This document shows positions 47,267-55,893 of a stretch of 64,000 nucleotides of DNA, piece by piece. Position numbers and translations under genes: made by a program. Within the stretch, counting starts at the first letter, position 1. Every line of letters begins with the position of its first letter. The notes beneath the pieces are model-generated. The model had not been told where the DNA came from, did no database searches, and saw nothing but the letters and a program-made list of their open reading frames with translations. Origin of the DNA: Streptococcus sp. S5 (GTDB lineage Bacteria > Bacillota > Bacilli > Lactobacillales > Streptococcaceae); assembly GCF_034134805.1 (NCBI RefSeq), contig NZ_CP139419.1, positions 1,488,001 through 1,552,000 on the forward strand. The letters run 5' to 3'.

Positions 47267-49606
47267 ATGGAAACTATTGATTTAAAGGGCTTGTCCCTCA
47301 GTGAAGTCCGCAAGAAAATGGATCGCGGACAAACCAATGATTTTACAACGAATACAAGTACCAGCACCTGGCAAATTATCAAGCGCAACGTCTTCACCTT
47401 GTTTAATACCTTAAACTTTGTGATTGCCGTGGCCTTGGCTGCTGTACAGGCCTGGAGCAATATGATCTTTTTCGCAGTCATTTGCTTCAATGCCATTACA
47501 GGGATCATGACCGAGATGCGCGCCAAGCGGATGATTGATAAACTCAATCTCATGAGTCGTGAGCTAGTGACTGTCATTCGAGACGGTGAAAAAGATGCGA
47601 TTCCACCAGAAAAGCTTGTTCTAGGTGATTTAATGCTCTTGTCTTCGGGTGAGCAGATCCCTAGTGATGCCGAAGTCATGTCTGGTATCGCTGAAGCCAA
47701 TGAGGCTATGCTGACTGGTGAGAGTGATCTGGTCTTAAAAGAAGTTGGCGATGAACTGCTTTCTGGTAGTTATATTGCCAGTGGTCAAGTCTATGCCCGT
47801 GTCAAGCGAGTTGGAGCAAACAACTATGCCAACAAACTGATGATGGAAGCCAAAACCTTGAAGCCTATCAATTCGCGTATTCTTTATAACTTAGCGAAAA
47901 TTTCTAGCTTCACTGGTAAAATTATCATCCCATTTGGCCTTGCCCTCTTCTTTGAAGCACTGTTGATCAAGATGCTGCCGATCAAAGATTCTGTCGTGAA
48001 TTCTTCAACAGCTCTCTTGGGAATGTTGCCAAAGGGAATCGCTTTACTGACAGTTACATCTCTTTTGACAGCGGTTATTAAGCTCGGTATGCGCAAGGTT
48101 CTTGTCCAAGAAATGTACTCAGTAGAAACCCTGGCGCGTGTGGATACCTTATGTCTTGATAAGACCGGTACCATCACTCAAGGGAAGATGACAGTCGAAG
48201 CTCTCCATAGCTTATCTGATCATTTTTCTGAACAGACAATCCAGGTCATCCTCTCTGCTTACATGCAATATAGCGAGGATACCAATCCTACTGCTCAAGC
48301 TATTCGCAAGGCTTATGGGGAGTTAGAGCATGCTTATACTGCAGAAAACATTATTCCTTTCTCAAGTGATCGGAAATGGGGAGCCATGCACCTATCCAAC
48401 CTTGGAACTGTCTTTCTCGGTGCTCCTGAAATGCTCCTTAAAGAAAATCCCGCTGCTGTCGTAGAAGCACAAGCTCGTGGATCGCGCGTGCTCGTCTTGG
48501 CTCACAGTTCAGAACTGATCAGCATGCAGGAATTGAAACTGCCTGAAAATCTTGAAGGGATTGCGGTTATTGAGATTACAGACCCCATTCGTGAAGGGGC
48601 TTCAGATACTCTTGAGTATTTGCGCTCTCAAGGAGTGGATCTCAAAATCATCTCCGGTGACAACCCTGTGACGGTCTCTTATATCGCTCAACAAGCTGGC
48701 TTCAAAAATTATGAGAACTACATCGATTGTTCAAAAATTTCTGATGATCAATTAGTGGATCAAGCAGAAGAAACAGCTATCTTTGGGCGCGTGTCTCCTC
48801 ACCAGAAAAAACTGCTCATCCAAACCTTGAAAGCAGCTGGTCGGACGACTGCTATGACAGGAGATGGGGTCAATGATATCCTTGCTCTTCGCGAAGCAGA
48901 CTGCTCCATCGTAATGGCTGAAGGAGATCCAGCAACCCGTCAAATTGCCAATATTGTTCTTTTGAACTCTGACTTTAATGACGTTCCAGAAATTCTTTTT
49001 GAAGGCCGTCGTGTGGTGAATAACATTGGACGAATCGCTCCAATCTTCTTTATCAAAACGATCTATTCCTTCCTCTTGGCTATCATCTGTATTGCCAGTG
49101 CTCTCTTCTTTAACGTCAACTATTTGCTGATTTTCCCTTTCATTCCTATTCAAATCACCCTGATCGACCAATTCGTCGAAGGATTCCCACCATTTGTGTT
49201 GACCTTTGAACGCAATATCAAACCGGTTGAAAAACACTTCTTGAGACGTTCCCTTCTGTTAGCCTTACCAAGCGCCTTGATGGTCGTCTTTAGTGTCTTG
49301 TTTATTCGCCTTTGGGGAGCAAGCCATGGTTGGTCTGCAGCCGATATGTCTACTGTATCCTACTACTTACTTGGATCCATCGGTTTCCTATCCGTTATCC
49401 GTGCTTGCCTGCCACTAAATATCTGGCGGGCCCTCCTCATCCTCTTCTCTGTAGTAGGATTCTACGCATCTGCGGTTGTGTTGAAAAACTTGATCGAGAT
49501 TTCCCTCCTTACAGCCACTACTTTCCCAGTTTATCTGGCATTGATGGCTATCTTTACAGGAATCTTTATCCTCACTACGATTCTCCAAAAATATGAATTT
49601 GATTAA
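47267..49606 (+). CDS. P-type cation-transporting ATPase
   Basis: The 779-residue protein has the actuator motif TGES (MLTGESDLVLKE), the phosphorylation site DKTGT (D298), the nucleotide-binding region and the hinge TGDGVNDILALREAD. It lacks N-terminal metal-binding CxxC motifs. In helix M4 the usual PEGL is PKG (P255-G257), which leaves the ion in doubt. It resembles the unassigned streptococcal E1-E2 ATPases related to mycobacterial CtpE. An in-frame TTG at 47261 is possible but poorer than the ATG. Confidence 0.9.
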   Translation: METIDLKGLSLSEVRKKMDRGQTNDFTTNTSTSTWQIIKRNVFTLFNTLNFVIAVALAAVQAWSNMIFFAVICFNAITGIMTEMRAKRMIDKLNLMSRELVTVIRDGEKDAIPPEKLVLGDLMLLSSGEQIPSDAEVMSGIAEANEAMLTGESDLVLKEVGDELLSGSYIASGQVYARVKRVGANNYANKLMMEAKTLKPINSRILYNLAKISSFTGKIIIPFGLALFFEALLIKMLPIKDSVVNSSTALLGMLPKGIALLTVTSLLTAVIKLGMRKVLVQEMYSVETLARVDTLCLDKTGTITQGKMTVEALHSLSDHFSEQTIQVILSAYMQYSEDTNPTAQAIRKAYGELEHAYTAENIIPFSSDRKWGAMHLSNLGTVFLGAPEMLLKENPAAVVEAQARGSRVLVLAHSSELISMQELKLPENLEGIAVIEITDPIREGASDTLEYLRSQGVDLKIISGDNPVTVSYIAQQAGFKNYENYIDCSKISDDQLVDQAEETAIFGRVSPHQKKLLIQTLKAAGRTTAMTGDGVNDILALREADCSIVMAEGDPATRQIANIVLLNSDFNDVPEILFEGRRVVNNIGRIAPIFFIKTIYSFLLAIICIASALFFNVNYLLIFPFIPIQITLIDQFVEGFPPFVLTFERNIKPVEKHFLRRSLLLALPSALMVVFSVLFIRLWGASHGWSAADMSTVSYYLLGSIGFLSVIRACLPLNIWRALLILFSVVGFYASAVVLKNLIEISLLTATTFPVYLALMAIFTGIFILTTILQKYEFD

Positions 49607-49607
49607 A

Positions 49608-49640
49608 AAAAGTTGAGAGTTTTACTCTCAACTTTTTTTA
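49608..49640. terminator. Bidirectional terminator between the ATPase gene and the DUF4352 lipoprotein gene
   Basis: AAAGTTGAGAG, loop TTTTA and CTCTCAACTTT are flanked by A and T runs, so it can serve both convergent genes. Confidence 0.88.
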
Positions 49641-50168
49641 CGGTGCATCAAAAGCAACAATCGCAGGTTTTTCATTAAATGCAGCAAATGGTTTTATTTC
49701 CAGTTCTAATTTGCCATCCCCTTTTACACCAAAATGTTGTACAGCACCTTCCATTGATCGACCCGGTGAAATTGACCCCATTGTATTTGTATTAGGATAA
49801 GTCTCCATTTTATTTCCACCAACAAATAGATCAATGTCAACCCCAACTGCTAGATCACTATCTGATAGATTTTTCACATTATAGGTCACTTTTAATACTT
49901 TATCGGGATTTGTTTTATCAAAATCATTCCGTTCATCAGTCCATTCAACATTTGTAATAGTGTACTCAGCTTGTTTATCAAAAACAATCTTATCACCAAT
50001 TGCATAGGTTGATTTCTTTTCACTACTCTTCTCAGTAGATGCCTTTTTCTCTGTTTTAGCTTCTTTTGAAGTATCATCAGACTTACTACTAGAATTTCCA
50101 CAGGCTACTAGTATACTTGCTGAAAGCAATGTTACCCCCAAGCCAAACCATTTTTTCGTTTTGTTCAT
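49638..50168 (-). CDS. DUF4352/DUF5067-like lipoprotein
   Basis: The 176-residue protein has a lipoprotein signal with lipobox LVAC (C23), a Ser/Lys linker and an immunoglobulin-like beta domain (YAIGDKIVFDKQAEYTI, KVTYNVKNLSDSDLAVGVDI, ISPGRSMEGAVQHFGV), the pattern of DUF4352-type surface proteins. Function is unknown. It is more AT-rich than its neighbours and stands alone between a terminator and an AT-rich upstream region. Confidence 0.78.
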   Translation of the reverse strand: MNKTKKWFGLGVTLLSASILVACGNSSSKSDDTSKEAKTEKKASTEKSSEKKSTYAIGDKIVFDKQAEYTITNVEWTDERNDFDKTNPDKVLKVTYNVKNLSDSDLAVGVDIDLFVGGNKMETYPNTNTMGSISPGRSMEGAVQHFGVKGDGKLELEIKPFAAFNEKPAIVAFDAP

Positions 50169-50292
50169 TTACAAAACCTCCCACTTTTTTTAATATATAG
50201 TAACATATTTAAACAAGAAAAGAAAGCGTTTTTACAAAAATATATCATTTTAATATATTAAAAATTATCATCTTTCCCCAAGCCTCTTTTCA

Positions 50293-50301
50293 TGCTATAA
50301 T
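50293..50301 (+). promoter_or_regulatory. Extended -10 promoter of the methyltransferase gene
   Basis: TGC-TATAAT ends 6 nt before the ATG at 50308. A standard start 7 nt after the -10 falls on the A of the ATG. Confidence 0.75.
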
Positions 50302-50307
50302 AGAGCC

Positions 50308-51054
50308 ATGACAGATATCGAATTAAAAGACGGCGAGCGCGTCAATCAACTCTTTTCAAGTGATGTGAAAATTATACAAAATCGGGAAGTCTTTAGTTAC
50401 TCCGTGGATAGCGTCCTGCTCTCGCGCTTTCCAAAATTGCCCAAGCGAGGCTTGATCGTAGATCTCTGCGCTGGAAATGGGGCTGTGGGACTCTTTGCAA
50501 GCACTCGGACAGAGGCCCAGATCATTGGTGTCGAAATTCAGGAACGTCTAGCGGATATGGCTACCCGCTCCATTGCTCTCAATGGCTTGAACCAGCAAAT
50601 GTCCATGATCAATGATGACCTCAAGCATTTGCCTCAACATATCAAGGGCAGTAAGGTGGATATTATCCTCTGCAATCCTCCTTATTTCAAGGTGGATGAG
50701 CATTCCAATCTCAATGAGAGTGAACACTACCTCTTAGCTCGGCATGAAATTACGACCAATTTAGATGAGATTTGCCATGTGGCCCAGCGGGTTCTCAAAT
50801 CAAATGGCCGCTTAGCAATGGTTCATCGTCCAGATCGCTTCTTGGATATCATCGAAACCATGAAACGTTACAATCTTGCACCTAAGCGGATCCAGTTTGT
50901 CTATCCAAAAGTGACCAAAGAGGCGAATATGTTGTTGATTGAGGCGATCAAGGATGGTTCACTAGATGGTTTAAAAATTCTGCCTCCCCTCTTTATCCAC
51001 AATGAAGACGGTAGCTATACAGACGAGATTCATGAGATCTACTATGGAAACTAA
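50308..51054 (+). CDS. tRNA1(Val) m6A37-type methyltransferase (TrmN6/YfiC family)
   Basis: The 248-residue class I methyltransferase has [13 protein letters not shown] as SAM motif I and NPPYFK, the N6-adenine methyltransferase signature. The family includes E. coli YfiC (TrmN6), which methylates A37 of tRNA-Val; the same substrate is inferred here. It overlaps the GIY-YIG gene by 11 nt, a pairing common in Firmicutes. No Shine-Dalgarno sequence precedes it. Confidence 0.88.
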   Translation: MTDIELKDGERVNQLFSSDVKIIQNREVFSYSVDSVLLSRFPKLPKRGLIVDLCAGNGAVGLFASTRTEAQIIGVEIQERLADMATRSIALNGLNQQMSMINDDLKHLPQHIKGSKVDIILCNPPYFKVDEHSNLNESEHYLLARHEITTNLDEICHVAQRVLKSNGRLAMVHRPDRFLDIIETMKRYNLAPKRIQFVYPKVTKEANMLLIEAIKDGSLDGLKILPPLFIHNEDGSYTDEIHEIYYGN

Positions 51055-51307
51055 GGCTTACATGTATGTCCTAGAGTGCGCGGATGGCTCCCTCTACACT
51101 GGCTACACCACGGATGTCGAAAAACGCCTGAAGACGCACAATGCTGGAAAAGGCGCCAAATACACACGGGCTCGCCTCCCCGTTAAACTTCTTTACCAAG
51201 AATCCTATCCAGATAAACCCTCTGCTATGTCTGCCGAGGCTCTCTTTAAAAAGAAATCGCGTCAAGCAAAGCTAAACTATATCAAAAAGAACCGTCGGAC
51301 TCTATAG
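51044..51307 (+). CDS. GIY-YIG domain protein (YhbQ/YazA family)
   Basis: The 87-residue single-domain nuclease-fold protein has [15 protein letters not shown] with the GIY-YIG core, and [15 protein letters not shown]. The start at 51044 (METKAYMYV) is chosen because it gives the usual family N-terminus; an ATG at 51002 would lengthen it by 14 residues inside the methyltransferase gene. The physiological substrate of the family is unknown. Confidence 0.88.
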   Translation: METKAYMYVLECADGSLYTGYTTDVEKRLKTHNAGKGAKYTRARLPVKLLYQESYPDKPSAMSAEALFKKKSRQAKLNYIKKNRRTL

Positions 51308-51320
51308 TCCAACGGTTTTT
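51290..51320 (+). terminator. Terminator of the methyltransferase/GIY-YIG operon
   Basis: AACCGTCGGACT (51290-51301), loop CTAT and AGTCCAACGGTT (51306-51317) form a 12-bp stem with one mismatch followed by T. It overlaps the stop codon. Confidence 0.88.
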
Positions 51321-51323
51321 CAT

Positions 51324-52217
51324 TTACAAAATGGTGATACGGTACTGGTGACTCCGTGTTTCTTGAGGAGCCAACTGGATCACACCTTTTTTATCTTCGA
51401 AGAAATCTCCCTCTTCTGCAGATGTGGAAATACCCGTCCAAGGCTCCAAGGCAATGAAAGGACCCTTGTTATTGGTAGACCAAAGGACGAGATTCTCAAA
51501 ATCTGCAAAGGCAAATTCCAAACCTTTACCGGATTTTTTCGAGAGGAGCTGCACAGATTTGGAGGCTAATTGATCTAAAATAATGGCATCTTTTTCAAAC
51601 AGTTCATGGCGTAAAGGTAAGCTACGACTATGGTCTAAAAATGGTGTCCGCTGCAGGCGATCAACCAAGCCGGTTTCTGTGAACAAGAGAGGAACGCTAC
51701 AGCTTTCTTCTTTTTCAAAAATCAACTCATAGTCTTCATAGTCTTCATCTGCTAAAAGGGGACAACGAAAGGCTGGATGCCCTCCAATAAAATAAGGCAT
51801 GACTTGATCTGACTCAAGATTTTGCACGCGATAGGTGATGGTAATTTCTTTCCCTTTCAATTCATAAGCGATTTCCACTCGAAAATGGTAGGGATAATTT
51901 TGTAAGCTTTCGTCGTTAGAGGTAATTTCAAAGACAAGACGATGGTCTGTCTGTTCTTTGAGTTCAAACTCTCTCTTGCGAATAAGACCGTGTCTTGGAA
52001 GCTGGCCTGTCTTCACTCCATCTTTTAGATGATACTGCACTTGGCCATTACGAACGCTCCCGCAAATCGGAAACAGAACGGGCGCTTGTCCTGACCAATA
52101 CTCTGGATCCCCTTGCCAGAGATATTCTATGCCTTCTTTACTTCGAATAGAGCTCAATTCCCCTCCGAATGTCTTACATTGTACTTCTAGATCATCATTT
52201 TTTAATGCAATCACCAT
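51324..52217 (-). CDS. Aldose 1-epimerase family protein (LacX/GalM-like)
   Basis: The 297-residue galactose-mutarotase-fold protein has GGELSSIRSKEGIEYLW, FPICGSVRN, LPRHGLIRK, GGHPAFRCP and CIALEPW-like (FIALEPWTGIS). It is of the LacX subgroup, whose sugar is not certain. The start at 52215-52217 (MVIALKN) has AGAGGTG 6 nt upstream; a GTG at 52226 overlaps that site. A consensus promoter lies just upstream. Confidence 0.85.
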   Translation of the reverse strand: MVIALKNDDLEVQCKTFGGELSSIRSKEGIEYLWQGDPEYWSGQAPVLFPICGSVRNGQVQYHLKDGVKTGQLPRHGLIRKREFELKEQTDHRLVFEITSNDESLQNYPYHFRVEIAYELKGKEITITYRVQNLESDQVMPYFIGGHPAFRCPLLADEDYEDYELIFEKEESCSVPLLFTETGLVDRLQRTPFLDHSRSLPLRHELFEKDAIILDQLASKSVQLLSKKSGKGLEFAFADFENLVLWSTNNKGPFIALEPWTGISTSAEEGDFFEDKKGVIQLAPQETRSHQYRITIL

Positions 52218-52256
52218 GGGCGACACCTCTTAATAATTAGTATAGTTATTATATTC

Positions 52257-52284
52257 ATTATAACCTTTTAGAAGAGATTGTCAA
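52257..52284 (-). promoter_or_regulatory. Promoter of the aldose epimerase gene
   Basis: TTGACA (52279-52284), a 16-nt spacer and TATAAT (52257-52262) sit on the minus strand, about 40 nt before the start codon. Confidence 0.82.
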
Positions 52285-52331
52285 TTTTTATTTTTCTAGT
52301 CAAAAATTTTTAAAAAAATAAGAAAAAATTC

Positions 52332-52360
52332 TTGACAAAGCTTAGAAATAATTGTAGACT
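52332..52360 (+). promoter_or_regulatory. Promoter of the candidate small RNA at 52367-52523
   Basis: TTGACA (52332-52337), a 17-nt spacer and TAGACT (52355-52360) lie on the plus strand, divergent from the epimerase promoter. Confidence 0.7.
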
Positions 52361-52366
52361 TAATAT

Positions 52367-52523
52367 GTTAACAGAAATATTCCGTTTTAGGAATTCATTC
52401 TTTCTGTTGTCTGACTTTTTTGGATGCTCCTTATCATGATACATTTTTCTAAAAGAGTCAGTTATCATTTAGGTCTCCTTATAAATATACAAGGGTTAAC
52501 AGCTGGTTAACCCTTGTATTTTT
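52367..52523 (+). ncRNA. Candidate small RNA with two anti-Shine-Dalgarno motifs
   Basis: The plus strand of this gap has a -35/-10 pair (52332-52360) and a perfect 14-bp terminator stem (52487-52500 with 52506-52519, loop AGCTG) followed by TTTT. Between them CTGACT (52411-52416) pairs with AGTCAG (52456-52461). CTCCTTAT occurs twice, once in the loop of that stem (52427-52434) and once in the single-stranded stretch before the terminator (52475-52482). That motif is complementary to ribosome-binding sites. A 24-codon frame (52365-52439) also exists but has no ribosome-binding site. Confidence 0.55.
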
Positions 52524-52531
52524 GATTTTCA

Positions 52532-52560
52532 TTAAAAAAACGGCCTATTGCTAGACCGTT
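52532..52560 (-). terminator. Intrinsic terminator of cshA
   Basis: AACGG-C-CTA, loop TTGC and TAG-A-CCGTT form a stem with one mismatch. A run of seven T follows on the minus strand, just after the cshA stop. Confidence 0.85.
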
Positions 52561-52568
52561 CTTAGGGC

Positions 52569-54140
52569 TTATTTATCCCCTTTGTTGCGGATAACAAATC
52601 CATTTTTCTTTTCATTGGAAGTACGATGAGGACGTTTGTTGCCTTTGCCTTCAAAGTCTCGGCTATTTTTATTGGACTTGCGTTTGAAATCACGGCGTCC
52701 ACCTTCACGGTCATCTCTGCGATTTCGGTCACGGCGTTGGTCTCCACGACGGCCATTTCCACGGCCCCCTTTGCCTTTCCCACCAAAGCCACCACCGGAT
52801 GGTTTAAATGGCAATGGTTTTTCACGCGCAATTTCAACTTCTGGAAGACTATCTGGATCTTGAACTGTCAAGCTCAAGATATACATAGCCAATTCTTCAG
52901 GAGTGAATTCTGCAGCCAATTTGCGAGCATCTTTACCAAACTTCTCAAAGTTAGTCCGGATTTTTTCATCCTCAAAGTCTCGCTCAATTTTCTTCAGCGC
53001 TACTTGTTTTTTCGCTTGGAAGGCTTCTTCTGCTGTTGCAGGTTTCATTCCCTTCATCCGCTTTTTGGTCAAGTTCTCAATGATTTGCAAATAGCCCATT
53101 TCATTTGGCGAAACAAAGGTAATGGATTGCCCTGTTTTCCCAGCACGACCTGTCCGTCCGATCCGGTGAACATAGCTTTCTGGATCTTGTGGAATATCGT
53201 AGTTGTAGACATGGGTCACACCTGAAATGTCCAACCCACGTGCCGCAACGTCCGTTGCCACCAAGACGTCCAAGTTCCCATTTTTGAAATCACGAAGGAC
53301 ACGAAGACGTTTGTTTTGATCCAAATCTCCGTGAATCCCTTCTGCTCGGAAACCACGGATTTTCAAGCCACGCGTCAATTCATCGACCCGACGTTTTGTC
53401 CGACCAAAGACGATGGCAAGTTCAGGCTGCTCGACATCCATCAATCGAGTCATGGTATCAAACTTTTCGCCTTCTTTGACACGAATATAGTATTGATCGA
53501 CCAAATCGGTGGTCAATTCTTTGGCCGCAATCTTAACGTGTTCTGGCTCTTTCATAAACTGAACACCGATACGCTTGATCGCTTCTGGCATCGTTGCTGA
53601 AAAGAGCAAGGTTTGGCGTGTTTCTGGAACACGGCTAATGATGGCTTCGATATCTTCCAAGAAGCCCATGTTGAGCATTTCATCTGCTTCATCCAAGATC
53701 AAGGTTTCAATATGATCGAGTTTCAAGGCCTTGCGCTTGATCAAATCTAGCAAGCGTCCAGGTGTTCCCACAACGATGTGAGCACCTGACTTCAAAGCTT
53801 TAATTTGCTTTTCAATGCTTGATCCACCATAGACAGAGCGAACTTTAACACCCTTACTGCGTCCAAAGCGGAAGAGTTCTTCCTGACTTTGAACGGCCAA
53901 TTCACGCGTTGGTGCAATGACAAGGGCTTGGATCACTGTGTTATCGACATCAATCTTCTCCAACGTTGGAAGACCGAAAGCAGCTGTTTTACCAGTCCCT
54001 GTTTGCGCTTGACCGATGACATCTTTTCCTTCAAGAGCCAAAGGAATGGTTTGTTCTTGGATCGGGCTTGCTTCTACAAAGCCAGCTTTTTCGATTTCTG
54101 CTAATAATTCAGCAGATAAGTTAAATTCATTGAATTTCAA
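52569..54140 (-). CDS. cshA: DEAD-box RNA helicase CshA
   Basis: CshA remodels RNA in the degradosome and in cold adaptation. The 523-residue protein has the Q motif ([14 protein letters not shown]), [18 protein letters not shown] ([10 protein letters not shown]), [12 protein letters not shown] and HRIGRTGR, followed by a basic Gly/Arg-rich tail after residue 450. The start codon is TTG at 54138-54140, giving the expected [10 protein letters not shown]-terminus. It has only a weak A/G-rich ribosome-binding site and lies behind a long structured leader. Confidence 0.96.
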   Translation of the reverse strand: MKFNEFNLSAELLAEIEKAGFVEASPIQEQTIPLALEGKDVIGQAQTGTGKTAAFGLPTLEKIDVDNTVIQALVIAPTRELAVQSQEELFRFGRSKGVKVRSVYGGSSIEKQIKALKSGAHIVVGTPGRLLDLIKRKALKLDHIETLILDEADEMLNMGFLEDIEAIISRVPETRQTLLFSATMPEAIKRIGVQFMKEPEHVKIAAKELTTDLVDQYYIRVKEGEKFDTMTRLMDVEQPELAIVFGRTKRRVDELTRGLKIRGFRAEGIHGDLDQNKRLRVLRDFKNGNLDVLVATDVAARGLDISGVTHVYNYDIPQDPESYVHRIGRTGRAGKTGQSITFVSPNEMGYLQIIENLTKKRMKGMKPATAEEAFQAKKQVALKKIERDFEDEKIRTNFEKFGKDARKLAAEFTPEELAMYILSLTVQDPDSLPEVEIAREKPLPFKPSGGGFGGKGKGGRGNGRRGDQRRDRNRRDDREGGRRDFKRKSNKNSRDFEGKGNKRPHRTSNEKKNGFVIRNKGDK

Positions 54141-54452
54141 TTCTTTCTTCTTTCTAAAAAGTGGTGCGAAGCCACTTTATCAAACTTCTTTCAATGCGAA
54201 TACGCACTGATTGCATAGGAAGTCATCTTCCCGGTTACCTGTCGCAAGACTCATCTAAAGAAAAACTAGTCCGTCTGTTTAAGACTACATTTTCTTTAGA
54301 GAAAAATGTTTTGCGTCCTAACGGATGTTGTTGACTAGAATCGTTTTTTCAAACAAATAGGCAACATGATCCTATTTGCGGGAGTCTTCTTTCGAACAGA
54401 AGCCTTCCATCTGTTCAGTCTCCCCACCATTTCTCTCATACAAGTTTGCAAC
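54141..54452 (-). promoter_or_regulatory. Structured 312-nt leader of cshA with terminal attenuator
   Basis: Transcription should start near 54452. The leader folds into hairpins at 54394-54416 (GAACAGA/TCTGTTC), 54354-54378 (CAAATAGG/CCTATTTG) and 54255-54299 (CTAAAGAAAA/TTTTCTTTAG plus an inner TAGTC/GACTA). It ends in the terminator at 54154-54178. I cannot match it to a known riboswitch class. Confidence 0.65.
54154..54178 (-). terminator. Intrinsic terminator in the cshA leader
   Basis: AAAGTGG (54158-54164) and CCACTTT (54172-54178) pair around a 7-nt loop. TTTTT follows on the minus strand, 14-20 nt before the cshA start codon. Confidence 0.78.
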
Positions 54453-54458
54453 TTATCT

Positions 54459-54467
54459 AGTATAACA
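54459..54467 (-). promoter_or_regulatory. Extended -10 promoter of the cshA leader
   Basis: The minus strand has TGT-TATACT. No consensus -35 is seen at 17 nt. Confidence 0.65.
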
Positions 54468-54656
54468 TAATGAAGAGGCAAATGATAGTCACAGGAGACT
54501 AATTTTATTTTTTAGGAAAAAATCTTAGATAGCTTAAGATTATAAAAACGCCCCTAAATCTAGCCAGGACTGGTTTTCTTCTTGCGACCATTTCATATAC
54601 TTCATCATTGGAGTATAAAAAAATCGGAAAACTTTTATTTTTTGGTAACTCTTATC

Positions 54657-54685
54657 TTGCGTTTTTACAAATAAATATGTATAAT
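54657..54685 (+). promoter_or_regulatory. Promoter of the candidate structured RNA at 54692-54946
   Basis: TTGCGT (54657-54662), a 17-nt spacer and TATAAT (54680-54685) include an ATG-TATAAT extended -10. The stretch 54468-54656 between this and the cshA promoter shows nothing else I can name. Confidence 0.75.
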
Positions 54686-54691
54686 ACAGTT

Positions 54692-54946
54692 AGTATCTAA
54701 AATATTTCTGTATAAAGAAATAGGATCATTTTATCTGATTCAACGATTTATTCTAAGTTCTGATTTATTTAGAACCACTCAGTACTATTAAATCTACTCC
54801 TACTATTTCCAAGAAGATTTTGTACAGTCGATGAACTATTCACACTGCCCCTTCTTTGGAGAGGAGGGCAGGTGTCTAGATGGTTCCTATTTCTCAGATT
54901 ATTCTAGATACGAAGAGGCTCGGATTTCTCCAAGCCTCTTTTTTTT
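54692..54946 (+). ncRNA. Candidate 255-nt structured noncoding RNA
   Basis: The plus-strand unit begins at a strong promoter and ends in a terminator (54913-54920 with 54933-54940, AAGAGGCT/AGCCTCTT, then TTTTTTT). The two ends pair: 54693-54699 with 54905-54911 (GTATCTA/TAGATAC) and 54716-54725 with 54885-54894 (AGAAATAGGA/TCCTATTTCT, 10 perfect pairs). Inside are a GTTCT/AGAAC hairpin, a GTAC...AAATCT/AGATTT...GTAC hairpin and a CTGCCC/GGGCAG hairpin. No open frame of useful length is present. It could be a known housekeeping RNA such as 6S RNA or an undescribed one; I cannot decide without a covariance search. Confidence 0.65.
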
Positions 54947-55853
54947 ATCTTTTTTTCACAATCCACCGCATGACCTTTGCCAAAATGAGCCATAATATAA
55001 AGCTACATAGGGATACATAGATCCAAGCATTGGGATCCTCTGTCATCGGAAGAGGGATATTCATTCCAAAGAAACCGGTGATAACGGCTAAGACCGCCAA
55101 CAAGGCTTCAAAGATGGTTAGGGTTGTCAAGTTGTCATTCAAGTTGTTGTTTAGGATATTGTTGTATGATCCAGACAACTGCTGTAAGACATTGGAAATC
55201 AACTCGGTCATTGAAACCAACTGACGCGCTTCGATCATGGCATCATCAAACTGCTCTTTTTCAACATCATTCATCCTGCGATAAATGACATGTGCTTTGA
55301 TATGTTCTAGCAACATCCGATTTTGCTTGGCTGCCGCGACCAGATACACCATACCGGTCTCAAGGTCAGACAGGGCATAAAGATTCTTTGTCGTCGTTGT
55401 CTTTCGAAGCAAACGATTGAGTTCATCTTTGTGCTTATCTAAGCGATCAATAATCGGATAATAAGCATTACTGATCATTTCAAGACCTGCAAAAAGCAAC
55501 TTATAGATCGACAGCTCCTCATGGCTTTCCAAATAACGAACCATTTGTTCAATGATATAGGCATTGTCCTGGTTACTGATGGTCACGAGTCGCGTATCTT
55601 GAACGATAAAGGTCATGGGGATGGTTTCGTAGTATTCCTTGTCCTTTTCTAAATCCAATACATTGTAGATAAAGGTGATCGTTCCGTTTTCTCGATTGTA
55701 ATCCATATGGGCACGTTCGTTCTTATCCATCGCGTACTCAATGGTTTCTTTGTCAATATCGTATTTTTTATAAAGATATGAATTTTCAGCAATCAAATCC
55801 GAGTCGATATTGATCCATTTCCGATCTTGACCCAATTGTTTATCGATAAACAT
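54945..55853 (-). CDS. corA: CorA-family divalent cation transporter
   Basis: CorA proteins form pentameric Mg2+ channels. The 302-residue protein has a large cytoplasmic N-terminal domain, two C-terminal membrane helices and the selectivity signature GMN (FFGMNIPLP), then a basic tail. The ribosome-binding site is AAAGGAGAC. Its stop codon overlaps the terminator of the oppositely directed RNA candidate. Confidence 0.95.
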   Translation of the reverse strand: MFIDKQLGQDRKWINIDSDLIAENSYLYKKYDIDKETIEYAMDKNERAHMDYNRENGTITFIYNVLDLEKDKEYYETIPMTFIVQDTRLVTISNQDNAYIIEQMVRYLESHEELSIYKLLFAGLEMISNAYYPIIDRLDKHKDELNRLLRKTTTTKNLYALSDLETGMVYLVAAAKQNRMLLEHIKAHVIYRRMNDVEKEQFDDAMIEARQLVSMTELISNVLQQLSGSYNNILNNNLNDNLTTLTIFEALLAVLAVITGFFGMNIPLPMTEDPNAWIYVSLCSFILWLILAKVMRWIVKKR

Positions 55854-55893
55854 TCCGTCTCCTTTCTCAACTGTTCTCTATCAACATGATTTT

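Noticed and set aside
47242..47700. A 152-residue frame antisense to the start of the P-type ATPase gene.
   Set aside because: It is a mirror of a well-supported coding region, has no ribosome-binding site and resembles no family.
52365..52439. A 24-codon frame inside the candidate small RNA.
   Set aside because: It has no ribosome-binding site and starts only 5 nt after the -10 box. Conservation at protein level would be needed to call it a gene.
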